From assembly GCA_902806595.1 (NCBI GenBank), contig CADCXC010000043.1, forward strand, positions 868,001 through 932,000: a stretch of 64,000 bases of DNA. The letters are read 5' to 3'. Under the pieces are notes generated by a model. That model was not told where the DNA came from. It was given only the letters and a program-made list of their open reading frames with translations, and did no database searches. The position numbers and the translations under genes were made by a program. Below, one piece after another: positions 13,455 through 23,285 of the stretch (its first letter is position 1; each line of letters begins with the position of its first letter). The stretch is from Pyrenopolyporus hunteri (Eukaryota; Ascomycota; Sordariomycetes; Xylariales; Hypoxylaceae).

Positions 13455-14750
13455 TGAGAGAACTGTGTAAGAAACCGCGCGAATTGAGGGGTGAACGAAT
13501 TAGAATCCAAATGGATGTGATATCGGATAATTTCCCAGGTACCTAGGTATCTAGGTAGACTCTAGCGTATTCAAATGCAAAATAAATCACGAGGTAGCAC
13601 GCTTGATTCAAGAGAGGGAGAAAATGAGAGGAATTGAGAAGAGAGATGATGTCGGCGGTGCCATTAGTACGAAATATATACCTAGGTACATAGGTACTTA
13701 CCTATATGCAGTACATAAATGTAGTACCAGGTCACATAGGTAGGTACCTGTATAGGTATGTACCTAGTATAGTATATAGTGTGTACTCCGTAACTACCAT
13801 GGGCGGGTAGGATTAGGCACCTGCCTTTGATAGGCCGCTATGTACAGTACATACTTAGGTACCGCGTCCGCGGTAGGTAGGTACATGTACATGTAGGTAA
13901 TTAGCAACGCGGCATCCAGGACCTGAAAAGCAACGTTAAGCCCCATTGAATGGTCCGATTCAGCGCTCCTGCCTAAACCCGACCGTTGAATGTAGGTAGG
14001 TACCTAGCTGCCTAGGTACCTAGGTAGGGCAACAGCTTTTGGAGTAGACCCTTGGATTTGAATTAGGTCAGCGTACCCAGGTTACATTGAATACCTAATT
14101 GGAAGCAAGTGCTGTAAACGCAGCTGTTTGATTGGAAGGAGTCACAAGCCTAGGTACCTGTACATGTGTACTCTGCGCTCTGTCTTAATAATTCCAAGTA
14201 CCTCTAGGTACTCCCGCCGGCTCAACACCATGAGCTGGAGATATAGACATATCGAGATAATCACCTAGGTACCTACCTAGATACCTTACCTACCTAGATA
14301 CCTACCTTACCTAGGTACTACCTACCTAAGTATGTTGATGGCTTGGTAGGTATCCAAGCTCAACTACAGATATTTTCCAATACCAAATATTCCCACCATT
14401 ATCACCGCGCTCCCTGCCTAAACACAACCCACACTGACACACATACAGTCAAGCAATCCCATTCTTGTCCAAGTCAGATCGGCTCTCGACAGATTCAACA
14501 CACAATATTCACCCCGAATTTAGTTATCCCACTGCCAGCGGATATACGGAGACGCCATCTTTTGTTCTCGTCTTCTTTCCGAGCCTTTTCTATTTCTTCT
14601 AAGACAAGATAAAAAAAAAAAAAAAAAAAGAATCGGACCTGCACAACTCGCAAGTCATCTTCGTCCGGTATAAGCAAAGCAACCGTATCTCATATTGTTT
14701 CGCCCGCGCGTCCACCAAAGATTCCAAAACATCCACTATTTTCGCCCATC
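13455..14750. repeat. Intergenic region dense in TAGG/CCTA palindromic words
   Basis: No gene is seen between the PPxY protein (-) and the 2EXR protein (+), whose promoters both lie here. The stretch is unusual for its many copies of TAGGTACC, ACCTAGGT and TACCTACC, concentrated at 13,535-13,560, 13,675-13,900, 13,990-14,030 and 14,255-14,350. A run of 19 A lies at 14,611-14,629, just before the ATG-proximal leader of the + gene. Confidence 0.7.
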
Positions 14751-15473
14751 ATGGAGCTCGACCAGGCGCAGTCCCCGCTCTTCTCTCGCCTCCCAGGAGA
14801 GATTCGCAACGCGATCTACGAGTTATGTCGTACCGACCCAAATGATTCCTTCTCGTGCCAACGTTTCGATCCAACCCACTTGCAGGGCCAGGCTAAGTCT
14901 CTATGTGCCCTCCTCAAAACTTGCAAGCGGGTATATAAGGAAGCTCGTTCCATTCTATGCGACACCGTCCTGCTAGAGGCGGCCCCGAGATTTGGCGGCA
15001 TCGGAGTTATTTTTGCGCACCAGTTCTGCCCTACCTTGATCCGCTCTTTGACGCTGGACTACAGGTATGAGCAGGAATACAGGCGCGTCTTCTTCGATGA
15101 ACTTCTCAAATTCACCGAATGGCTCGCCAGTACAGCCGTCGAAACTCGCCATCTAAGCATCAGGATACGTCACATAGCCTATAGATTCCCGTCGCACTGC
15201 AGTCTCTGCTGGATCACCCCTGAACCCTGCGAACACAACGCCTTACTCGTTTCAACACTCCTGACACGGCGTTTCCAAGAATTATTTCCTCTCATCCTAA
15301 AATTTGATCGACTTCAATCTCTCGAAGTTAGGGGTGATTGTCGTCCCACGGTAATCCGCGCCGTCGAAGAACAACTCATGCCCCAACTCCAAGACCGACA
15401 CGTGAAGTTGATTCAACCGACAGAGGCCGAGACAGACACAGAGCCTTTCGTACTCGAGAATTGGAATTGGTAG
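14751..15473 (+). CDS. 2EXR / F-box-like domain protein
   Basis: A 240-residue intronless protein. Residues 10-25 (LFSRLPGEIRNAIYEL) match the start of the 2EXR/F-box-like domain that is very abundant in filamentous ascomycetes; the typical second part follows (LLKTCKRVYKEARSILC, about residues 54-70). Such proteins are usually only loosely annotated; some may act as substrate adaptors for SCF ubiquitin ligases but that is not shown for this subgroup. The start is the ATG at 14,751, preceded by CCCATC and a pyrimidine-rich leader, and places the domain at the usual distance from the N-terminus. The remaining ~170 residues carry no motif I recognise; the C-terminus is acidic. Confidence 0.75.
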   Translation: MELDQAQSPLFSRLPGEIRNAIYELCRTDPNDSFSCQRFDPTHLQGQAKSLCALLKTCKRVYKEARSILCDTVLLEAAPRFGGIGVIFAHQFCPTLIRSLTLDYRYEQEYRRVFFDELLKFTEWLASTAVETRHLSIRIRHIAYRFPSHCSLCWITPEPCEHNALLVSTLLTRRFQELFPLILKFDRLQSLEVRGDCRPTVIRAVEEQLMPQLQDRHVKLIQPTEAETDTEPFVLENWNW

Positions 15474-16553
15474 GGGGCGCCGTAAGCGGAATCAAGAGGA
15501 AACCCATGCCTGTAACCCCCATTCATCGACAGATCTTACCGGGTCGGGGTACGGCGGATTCTGTTATTGCTCTCCAGTCCTACTCGATTTCTCGAGGCGG
15601 GGCGTTTCTTCCTTTCATCTTTTTCATCTTCACAAGTCTTTCGAGTAAGTTGGGACTTCTAGCTGACTACAGAATGCCCTAATTCTAACACTCTAGTTGT
15701 ATAGGAATTTCCACGGTTTAATGGTTGCGGGTGATCTTCTCGGGTTCATGTACTATGGATTCCGGTCGGTACTCACGTACAACAGCTGCTTATAGCATCT
15801 ACGATCCGGTTGACGCTAGCTTGGAGGCCAAGCGACGAGTCCCTAATACGATGTATGCGTCGAGTACAGCAGTCTACACATAAAGCACATCGATGCCCGA
15901 GGGGGGTTGGGGTTGGGGGTTAATATGTACCTAATTTCTACAGGTACACACTCAAGCCTAGCCGTAGACTATCGAACGCTGGGACGAGCTGTAAATAGAA
16001 AAACCAAAAAAAAAAAAAAAAAAAAAACACCGCGCTGCCTTCACATCAAAGAAGCTCCTCGATTAGGTACATTAACGATATCAGCGAGATACCTGTGTCT
16101 CCCACTAGCCCCCAGTATACTACCTTATAATAACTTCCTTAATTTCGACGAACCCTTGACGTAGACTAGGTACCCATCTTAGTGGTTATACGTATGTGCC
16201 TACCTATCCACCTAGGTAAGAGCTCATACTGAGGCTCCTATAACAGGTATGGGGACATTATCTCAGACTCTGAATTTTTTTTTTTTCTTTTCCTTTACTC
16301 GCTGCGAAAGGGATCATCGGAACACTAGTATATAACACACTTCCTAGGGCCCATGGTATATCAACAAGCCCACACGACCTCCACCCTAATGCCGAGATTA
16401 GTGGGACAACCCGCGCCGTAGGGCCAATCCGAGGAATTATGCTGCTCTATTGGTCGACGATAGCCAATAAGTTCACAAATAGCTAAATTCATAGACGCCA
16501 TTTAGCAACTACAAGAAAACCGAAAAGGAAGAAAATGAAACAAAAATAAAATG
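15474..16553. other. Gene-free stretch downstream of the 2EXR gene
   Basis: Holds the 3' region of the 2EXR gene and no supported gene. A run of 22 A is present at 16,006-16,027 and short TAGGTA words near 15,925, 16,165 and 16,205. Confidence 0.5.
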
Positions 16554-16652
16554 TGACAAGAGTGGGACTTGAACCCACGCGGATTGCTCCATGAGGATGC
16601 AGGTGCTAAGGTAGCCTTAACCTCACGCCATAACCAACTCGGCCATCTTGCC
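16554..16652 (-). tRNA. tRNA-Leu(AAG) with 17-nt intron
   Basis: Read on the minus strand the 99-nt gene folds fully: acceptor GGCAAGA pairs with TCTTGTC (one G-T pair), discriminator A, D-stem GCC/GGC, anticodon stem TGAGG/CCTCA, loop TTAAGG-T with anticodon AAG, a Leu-type long variable arm with GGA/TCC stem, and T-arm GTGGG-TTCAAGT-CCCAC containing the B box. The intron (16,598-16,614) sits after position 37, the canonical site, and contains CCTTA, which can pair with the anticodon region TAAGG as is typical of pre-tRNA introns. It decodes CUU and CUC (after A34 deamination). It needs tRNA-splicing endonuclease, whose SEN2 subunit is encoded in this window. No CCA is encoded. Confidence 0.95.
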
Positions 16653-16963
16653 TTGACTTATGATAGAATGCTTATCATGTTGGTAAATAAATACCTACGC
16701 AATGTTTTTTTTTTTTTTTTTTTGGGCCCTCTTACAAAATATCAGGAGGAAATCTAGCACGAGTCAACATGTCGGGCCGTGATCTGGATTACTTAGTCTC
16801 AAGTTGTAACAACTTATTGACGAGGTGCGACAAAAAGAAAGAAGAAAAGATAATTCAGATATATATACCTACCTAGTAAATAAAGGACGCTGAGGGAGCA
16901 TTTTTGAAATATTAAATCTAACCGACGTGCTTATCGAACACTGGCATAGATAAAAAATAAGAA
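16653..16963. other. Spacer between the two tRNA genes
   Basis: 311 bp with no gene. It includes a run of 19 T (16,705-16,723). On the minus strand, short A/T-rich tracts downstream of the tRNA-Thr 5' end are not relevant; no extra Pol III signals were recognised. Confidence 0.5.
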
Positions 16964-17060
16964 TGCCCATCACAGGAGTCGAACCTGTTGCCTCCTCATT
17001 ATCAGAGAAATTACCATGACGGTATACTAGTGAGGCGCTCTACCGGTGAGCTAGACGGGC
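16964..17060 (-). tRNA. tRNA-Thr(AGT) with ~25-nt intron
   Basis: The 97-nt minus-strand gene folds as a complete tRNA: acceptor GCCCGTC/GATGGGC (one G-T pair) with discriminator A, D-stem GCTC/GAGC, anticodon stem CCTCA/TGAGG, anticodon AGT in a CTAGTA-A loop, variable AGGCA, T-arm ACAGG-TTCGACT-CCTGT. The intron (17,000-17,024, edges ambiguous by one base) lies after position 37 and contains a small hairpin, TACC-gtcat-GGTA. It reads ACU/ACC. It lies 311 bp from tRNA-Leu on the same strand; each has its own internal promoter boxes, so co-transcription is not implied. Confidence 0.93.
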
Positions 17061-20000
17061 TAGATTAAGCAACGAGCCCACTTCCTACGGCTAAACTTCC
17101 TAGGGCTAAGATAGAAAAATCGATGTGCCACGATAGCATATTTACTACCGTTAAACTCAGAATATTCGTGCCGTAATGCACCTAGAGGTGGATATGCTCT
17201 GGAATTGATATATACCTAGGTAGGTAGGTAGGTACTCCTATGTCTGGGCCTCGAGCACGTACGTAACGCAACGATATCTAGGTAGGTATTTAACCACATC
17301 TGAGTAGGCTCTATACTCGGCTGGTTATGTTTTACACCTGGAACAACCTCCTACGTATTAATCGGCTAGGTAATAATTTTATAGCCGACTCACTTCTCGG
17401 CTATGAGCTGATGGACTGTAAACCTACATAGGTCGGTACCTAGGTATAATGAATACACTATTGCGATAGACTACGGGTAAGTATAAGGCAAGACAAGACT
17501 ATATTAAAGAGAGGTCACGCATAATTAGTTACATCACGTCTAGAATTAATTAAGAGGCGCCTACCTGGTAAGAGGTATGCTAGTTACGCAAGTCATCACA
17601 TGCATCTTTTACAAAATTCATATCCAGATACTTATTATAATAGGTGGATATATCGTTTTACGTATTTCTTTCGAGCCCTACCAAGGCGTTATAAGACCTC
17701 GCTTCCTTATTCCGTTCTCTGGCGTAACGCTGGCATGGGTATCGATAGACACTATTCCGTTTCCATAGTCGAATACCTATCTGATATTTTGATGACGATG
17801 TGACTTCTACGACATACCGAGCTTTCTCCTGGACTGAGGTATAGTATGTGTCTATACGCGGTCGGATAAGAAGCCAAGGCAGGGCATAGCGGAATTTGAA
17901 ACAATTAAACATAATACATCGCCGGGTCAAGGGTTAGATGCCGGTGCAACGCGTTGTTGGCCCTGCTCAGTGGGTATGGATATCAGATTAAGGCGAAGTG
18001 CAACGGCAGTTGCATGGCCTCGGAAATTATGCCACCACACGGTTACATGCATTATGGCTATAGCCCAAAGCCGAAGATTACACCGTCTTAATTATATAGA
18101 AAAGAGGAATGTGGGTATGTTGGGAACTAGTTAGATGACCGCCAGCTCGTCAATGGAATGAATGGAGAGATCTAGAGGCGCTTTCATAATCCCCAAGAAA
18201 AGAAAAAGAAAAGCTGTAGAACTAGCAGGAGTATCATATCATGTCTTAGATGAGTTCGAGGGGTCGAATCGATCTATCACTATAACTACCTACCTACCTA
18301 GGTACCTACTTACCATAGCCGGGAAATCAGCTCGGCGTGGGGGCTAATGGTTGACGTTGCTTTGATTGGTTAACCTTGCATGCGAGCCGAGCTCCTCGTT
18401 GCGGGCCACAGAGCGTTGTGTCCAACGTCCATCGAGTATTCTCGTCGGTGATCTTAAGAAAGGTATCACGGCGTTGCCTTATAACGTGGACACGGTGTAT
18501 AGACCGAGGAGAACGAACCAAGAACGAGGCTAACCGCGCCGTGGGGATACGACTATATCGCCGTAGAACCAAGACTTGTAGCTACGCTACTTCTCGGTGT
18601 CTGCTCAATCATATTAGACACCCCTATGCCCCACGGATCAGATAGGCAACGAAACAAGGAGCGTGGGGCGGGAAGAAGGAATCGTTGGCTTATCCTCGAT
18701 GCGACCGCGTCCGCTCATCATGATGGCAATTGACGGATCAATAGGTACGAGCAACGGGCCAAATCTCGAAGCTTACCCGGACAATTTCTGCCTCTCATAG
18801 GCTCGCCACATGGTTCTCGCTTGAGTGGTTAGGGCGAGTGCAACCCAAACGGGACGCTCCATATTGACGGTCGAGTCCAGATGGTGGAGGACACGCCTTT
18901 CGAATTGGCCGGAAAGGAAAATCACGGGTTATTCATTGCAGCAGACGATGCGAGTTCTCCAAATTTCCCCTCGTCGTGTGCAGCAATCGAATGTAACGAG
19001 GGAGCAGGTCCGCATCTCGAGTAATACAAGGAGGATCGTCCAGTAATGATTCTCGTCGGCAGTTCGACATCATGATATCCGAAACCCCTCGACTACGCGC
19101 TGCCGGGAGAATCTGCCTTGATCGGCGCGGAATCGCTCTTCTTTCCCTTCCCCTCCCCCCCTTTCCCCGGCTCTCCCGGGGTAAAGACTTCACCAAGGGA
19201 TCGAGAATCGAATAACAGGCCTCGGAATCGCTTACCACACCTCACGCCGTTGGAGAGCCGTTCGTATTCTCAGCAGCTAATGGAGAGCACCTAGCCAAGC
19301 TGAGGTCAAAAAGTCACCAACCTTACCAACGCGTACCCATGGTAGACGGCTACGGTCGTCGAGGTTGAAACGCTAAGGTACGGCATGGGAGCCATTGGTT
19401 GCGAGCTACTCATGCAGGGTGCTCCCTTCGGATGGGCTCAACTAGGTTAAACGAACTAGAATATCTCAAAAACTGCGGGGAAGCATGGGGCGCATACAGA
19501 TTGTCGGGTATTTGACTTCGAAGTAGCTTCCACCCCGCATTCCAAGTTCCTCTTGCGTACGAGCTGCGTCTACTAGTGGCCAATAGGGGTGTAGACGTAC
19601 GCAGATACGTATGCAGATATATATGCAGAGTCGCCCAGTATAGTAGCCGGACAAGGGGGGCTAGGGTGGTTAGGGGGGGAGGGAGGTGAGATCCATGACC
19701 ACAAGGCTGTAGGGAACTAACTCTCCGAGCCTCACCGAGATGCCGCTGCTAGGCGGACATCACATCTTTGCTTTGACCCCCCTTCATACGTCGACCGAGC
19801 TGTGAAAGATGACGTGGATAGGTCTTAGGCTTACTACTCGATGCATGGCTATCTCGAAGCCCTAGAGAGCAATTAGAACCCGGTTACTCCAAGCCCGGTT
19901 GAATGTGACGTGTGCTGCGCCGCGTCGGAGTACCTCTCTTGGTATATTATCATTCATCCTATACGTTTAGTTTCTCCCAACGATTGGCACTCATGCGGAA

Positions 20001-20386
20001 GTGTTACATCACTAGATATCATATGACTTACATTAGAGTTTGAGTTGGCAAATATGTCAATTAGTTACCGAAGAGGTGGAGGGGAGGGGGGATATGTTGG
20101 AGGATATGAGTTTAGTTCGTCTAGTTTTGCGGCGTTAAGCCTAAGGAGCGAGAAGCCGTCATTGGCAGCTTCATATGTGATATTCAAGGGTATATGTGAT
20201 ATTCAAGTGGCAGGGGCTCACCCCCTCTTTCTCACGGATATTTGGGATCCTGTTCGCTCCCCCAGTCTTTCTTTGACAAAGCATAAGTAGGCCGCCGACG
20301 CCCTTCGAAGCGAGCGGTTTTATAGGATGTTTTCCAAGATATTCGGTTGGGATCACAAGCAAGAACGTGAAAATCGGCAAGGAAAC
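17061..20386. other. 3.3-kb gene-free stretch upstream of the alcohol oxidase
   Basis: Only short open frames without domain, signal peptide or splice continuity. It contains TAGGTAGGTAGG words at 17,215-17,235 and 18,285-18,312 and the promoter of the alcohol oxidase. A poly-pyrimidine/CCCC tract lies at 19,140-19,180 and a G-rich tract at 19,655-19,685. I see no recognisable gene or relic. Confidence 0.5.
20173..20207 (+). promoter_or_regulatory. Perfect 16-bp direct repeat in the alcohol oxidase promoter
   Basis: The word ATATGTGATATTCAAG occurs at 20,173-20,188 and again at 20,192-20,207, a spacing of 19 bp (about two helical turns), 180-215 bp before the proposed ATG. Two phased copies of an element at this distance are compatible with a paired transcription-factor site. 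No factor is assigned; it may also be a simple local duplication. Confidence 0.4.
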
Positions 20387-23285
20387 ATGAGTCTACCGGA
20401 TGAGTTCGATATTATCGTGTGCGGTGGTGGGAGCTGTGGATGTGTGGTAGCTGGTCGGTACGTGCCCCGTCCCGGAAGTCCGTTCAGTATCGATGAGACG
20501 TCGGGCTCACGCAACCTTACGTAGCCTGGCAAACTTAGACCACAACCTCAAGGTCCTCCTGATAGAGGCTGGGGAGAACAACCTCAACAACCCGTGGATC
20601 TTTAGGCCCGGGGTTTACCCCCGAAATATGAAGCTGGACTCGAAGACAGCTTCCTTCTACGAGTCGCGCCCATCCAAGTACCTTTCCGGTAGAAAGGCGG
20701 TTGTTCCATGTGCCCATGTCTTGGGAGGCGGATCTAGCATTAACTTCTTGGTACGGTATCCAAGGAAGGGATTTGCTTGATGCTAATATTCCCTAGATGT
20801 ACACGCGTGCTTCAGCCAGCGACTATGACGACTTCCAGGCCAAGGGGTGGACCACAAAGGAGCTTCTTCCGCTTATGAAGAAGCACGAGACCTACCAGCG
20901 AGCCTGCCATAACAAGTGAGTCATCACGACTACCTCTACCTGGGTACCTACCTACCTACCTGCTGGTAGGTAGGTAGGTAACCTGCCAGAAAGAAAATAC
21001 TCACCTGTTAAAGGGACCTCCACGGATTCGAAGGACCGATCAAGGTTTCCTTCGGTAACTAGTAAGCTAATCCCCGTATAGCCCGAGCGTATAAGCTTAT
21101 GGTACTAACCAACGTCAAGCACATACCCCGTAAAGGAGGACTTCCTTAGAGCAGCAGAGTCCCAAGGTATCCCCGTCGTCGATGACTTGCAGGACTTGAG
21201 CACGGGTCACGGTGCCGAGCACTGGCTGAAATGGATCAATCGCGACGTACGTGTCTCACTGTCCTCATACATATACTGCTCGGTGTCGGAACTGAGAATC
21301 TTTGGGTTGTAGACTGGCCGACGTAGCGACAGCGCTCACGCGTATGTCCACTCGACTCGTGCTCTCTACGACAATCTCTATCTGGCTTGCAACACCAAAG
21401 TTGACAAAGTCATTATCGAGAATGGCAGGGCCGTGGCCGTCCAGACAGTGTAAGATCGCCTTGACGCTAAAACTTCACTCACGCATCGAGGCTAATTTAG
21501 CTCAAGGCCGACCAAGCCGCTGCATCCTAACCAACTGAAGACTCGTACGTTTAGGGCTCGCAAGCAGATCGTCGTGTCTGGAGGCACCCTTTCTTCCCCG
21601 CTTATCCTTCAGAGGTCTGGTATTGGTATGCGTGCCACTTACAGAACTAAATTACCGGGTTTGTAGCGCTAACATATATTAGGCGACCCCGAGAAGCTAA
21701 GGAAAGCTGGAGTTGAGCCGATCGTCGACCTCCCTGGCGTCGGTCTCAACTTCCAGGACCACTATCTGACCTTTTCCGTATACCGGGCCAAGCCTGAGAC
21801 CGAAAGTTTCGACGATTTCGTTCGAGGCGTTCCAGAAGTACAAAAGAGTAAGTGTAGTGCGAGTATAGTTGGGTGTAGCGGTGACATGCCGCCCCCCGCC
21901 CCCTCGCCCTAGACATAGTTTTCTAACGAAATAATAGAGGTCTATGACGAGTGGGCGTTGAAGGGGACCGGCCCGCTCTCTACCAACGGTATCGAGGCGG
22001 GAGTGAAGATTCGCCCGACCGAAGAGGAACTCAAGGAATTCGAGTCCTGGCCGACACCCCAGTTCAACGAGGGCTGGAAATCGTATTTTAAGGACAAGCC
22101 AGACAAGCCGGTCATGCACTATTCGGTCATTGCTGGCTGGTTCGGTGACCATATGCTGATGTAAGCAACCCAGCTTGGAGAGGAGTAGATTGTTTTTCTG
22201 ACGTCCTACAGGCCTCCTGGAAACTTCTTCAGCATGTTCCACTTGGTAAGTGCCCCAGCATGTCGTTTGTATGTTCTCATATGCAGTGGCTAATACGTAG
22301 CAGTAAGCGGAATTACTCCCGTTTTTTTTTTTTTTTTTTAATTCTTCCGTGTTCTGCCTAGGAGAATGACCTCGTAGAGGTAAGATTCGAAGGCTAACGA
22401 GGTATCCTTTTGCTTCAATTAGCTTGGAATACCCTTTCTCTCGCGGGTTCACTCACATCAAGTCACCCGACCCCTACGAGACCCCCGACTTCGACCCGGG
22501 CTTCATGAACGACGAGCGCGACATGGCACCGATGGTCTGGGGTTACATTAAGAGTAGGGAGACGGCCCGTCGCATGGAAGCCTACGCCGGCGAGGTTCAA
22601 AACATGCACCCGTTCTTCGACTACGATAGCCCGGCCCGCGCCAACGACATGGACCTCGAGACGACGAAGCGATACGCTCTCCCTGGAAATCTAAGTGCCG
22701 GCCTGCAGCACGGTAGTTGGAGCGTGTTTAATCCCGAGCCGTCTAGGAGGCCGGAGGCCAACATTTTGAACAGCAACAAGGCGGATATCCGGGAAGAGCT
22801 GAAGTACAGCAAGAGAGATATCGAGGCGGTCGAGGAGTGGGTGAGGAGACACGTTGAGAGTACATGGCATTGCTTGGGTGTAAGTCATCAGACCGTTTTT
22901 TGTTTTCCTTGGTACCGAACTTGGTCGATGCTCACATACCGTACTAGACTTGCTCCATGGCTCCGAAGGAGGGCAACAGCATCGTTAAGCACGGTGTCCT
23001 GGATGAGCGCCTAAACGTCCACGGCGTCAAAGGTCTCAAAGTTGCGGATCTTAGTATCTGTCCCGACAACGTCGGTTGCAACACGTGAGTAGAATACTTC
23101 CCAAGTCCTGTTATTCCTGTTTCGTAGCTAACAAGAAACTTACCAGGTACTCGACCGCTCTCCTCATCGGCGAGAAAGCTGCGGTACTGGTCGCCGAAGA
23201 TCTAGGATACTCAGGCGAAGCTCTTGAGATGAAGGTCCCGACGTATCATGCCCCGGGAGAGATATCGTTGCCGTTCCGCGTCTAA
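20387..23285 (+). CDS. AOX-type alcohol (methanol) oxidase, GMC family, 13 exons, one frame conflict
   Basis: FAD-dependent GMC oxidoreductase close to yeast/fungal alcohol oxidase, which oxidises short primary alcohols to aldehyde plus H2O2. Exons: 20387-20457, 20525-20750, 20797-20915, 21014-21061, 21120-21246, 21313-21449, 21501-21625, 21683-21847, 21938-22160, 22212-22245, 22423-22879, 22948-23084, 23147-23285; ~668 residues, the family's usual length. The FAD-binding GGGSCGC lies near the N-terminus, followed by LIEAGENNLNNPW and VLGGGSSINF; the catalytic His is in STWHCLGTCSM and the partner Asn in DNVGCNTYSTALL. The start gives MSLPDEFDII, matching the family; an upstream in-frame ATG at 20,327 is less likely. 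All junctions keep frame except exon 10/11, where the conserved EYPFSRG continuation needs a one-base shift: undetected micro-exon, unusual splice, or a frameshift. The protein ends PFRV, not a classical PTS1. Confidence 0.85.
20945..20980. repeat. Perfect 16-bp inverted repeat inside intron 3 of the alcohol oxidase
   Basis: Left arm 20,945-20,960 is four TACC units; loop TGCT; right arm 20,965-20,980 is four GGTA units. The arms are perfectly complementary, so the pre-mRNA can form a 16-bp hairpin with a 4-nt loop between the 5' splice site (20,916) and acceptor (21,013). The units are the same TACC/GGTA word dispersed through intergenic DNA of the window. Confidence 0.9.

Noticed and set aside
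12711..13457. Plus-strand open frames opposite the PPxY protein
   Set aside because: They lie antisense to a frame with better codon use and longer continuity and match no family.
13675..14350. TAGG arrays read as degenerate telomere repeats
   Set aside because: Units are TAGG/TACC palindromes in both orientations, not a directional TTAGGG run, so an interstitial telomere is not supported.
17577..19654. Cluster of 60-100-codon frames on both strands
   Set aside because: No domain, no signal peptide, overlapping frames on both strands, and no splice continuity; taken as chance.
21697..22452. 251-codon minus-strand frame
   Set aside because: Shadow of alcohol oxidase exons 8-11; it crosses clear plus-strand introns and includes poly-Lys from the T run.
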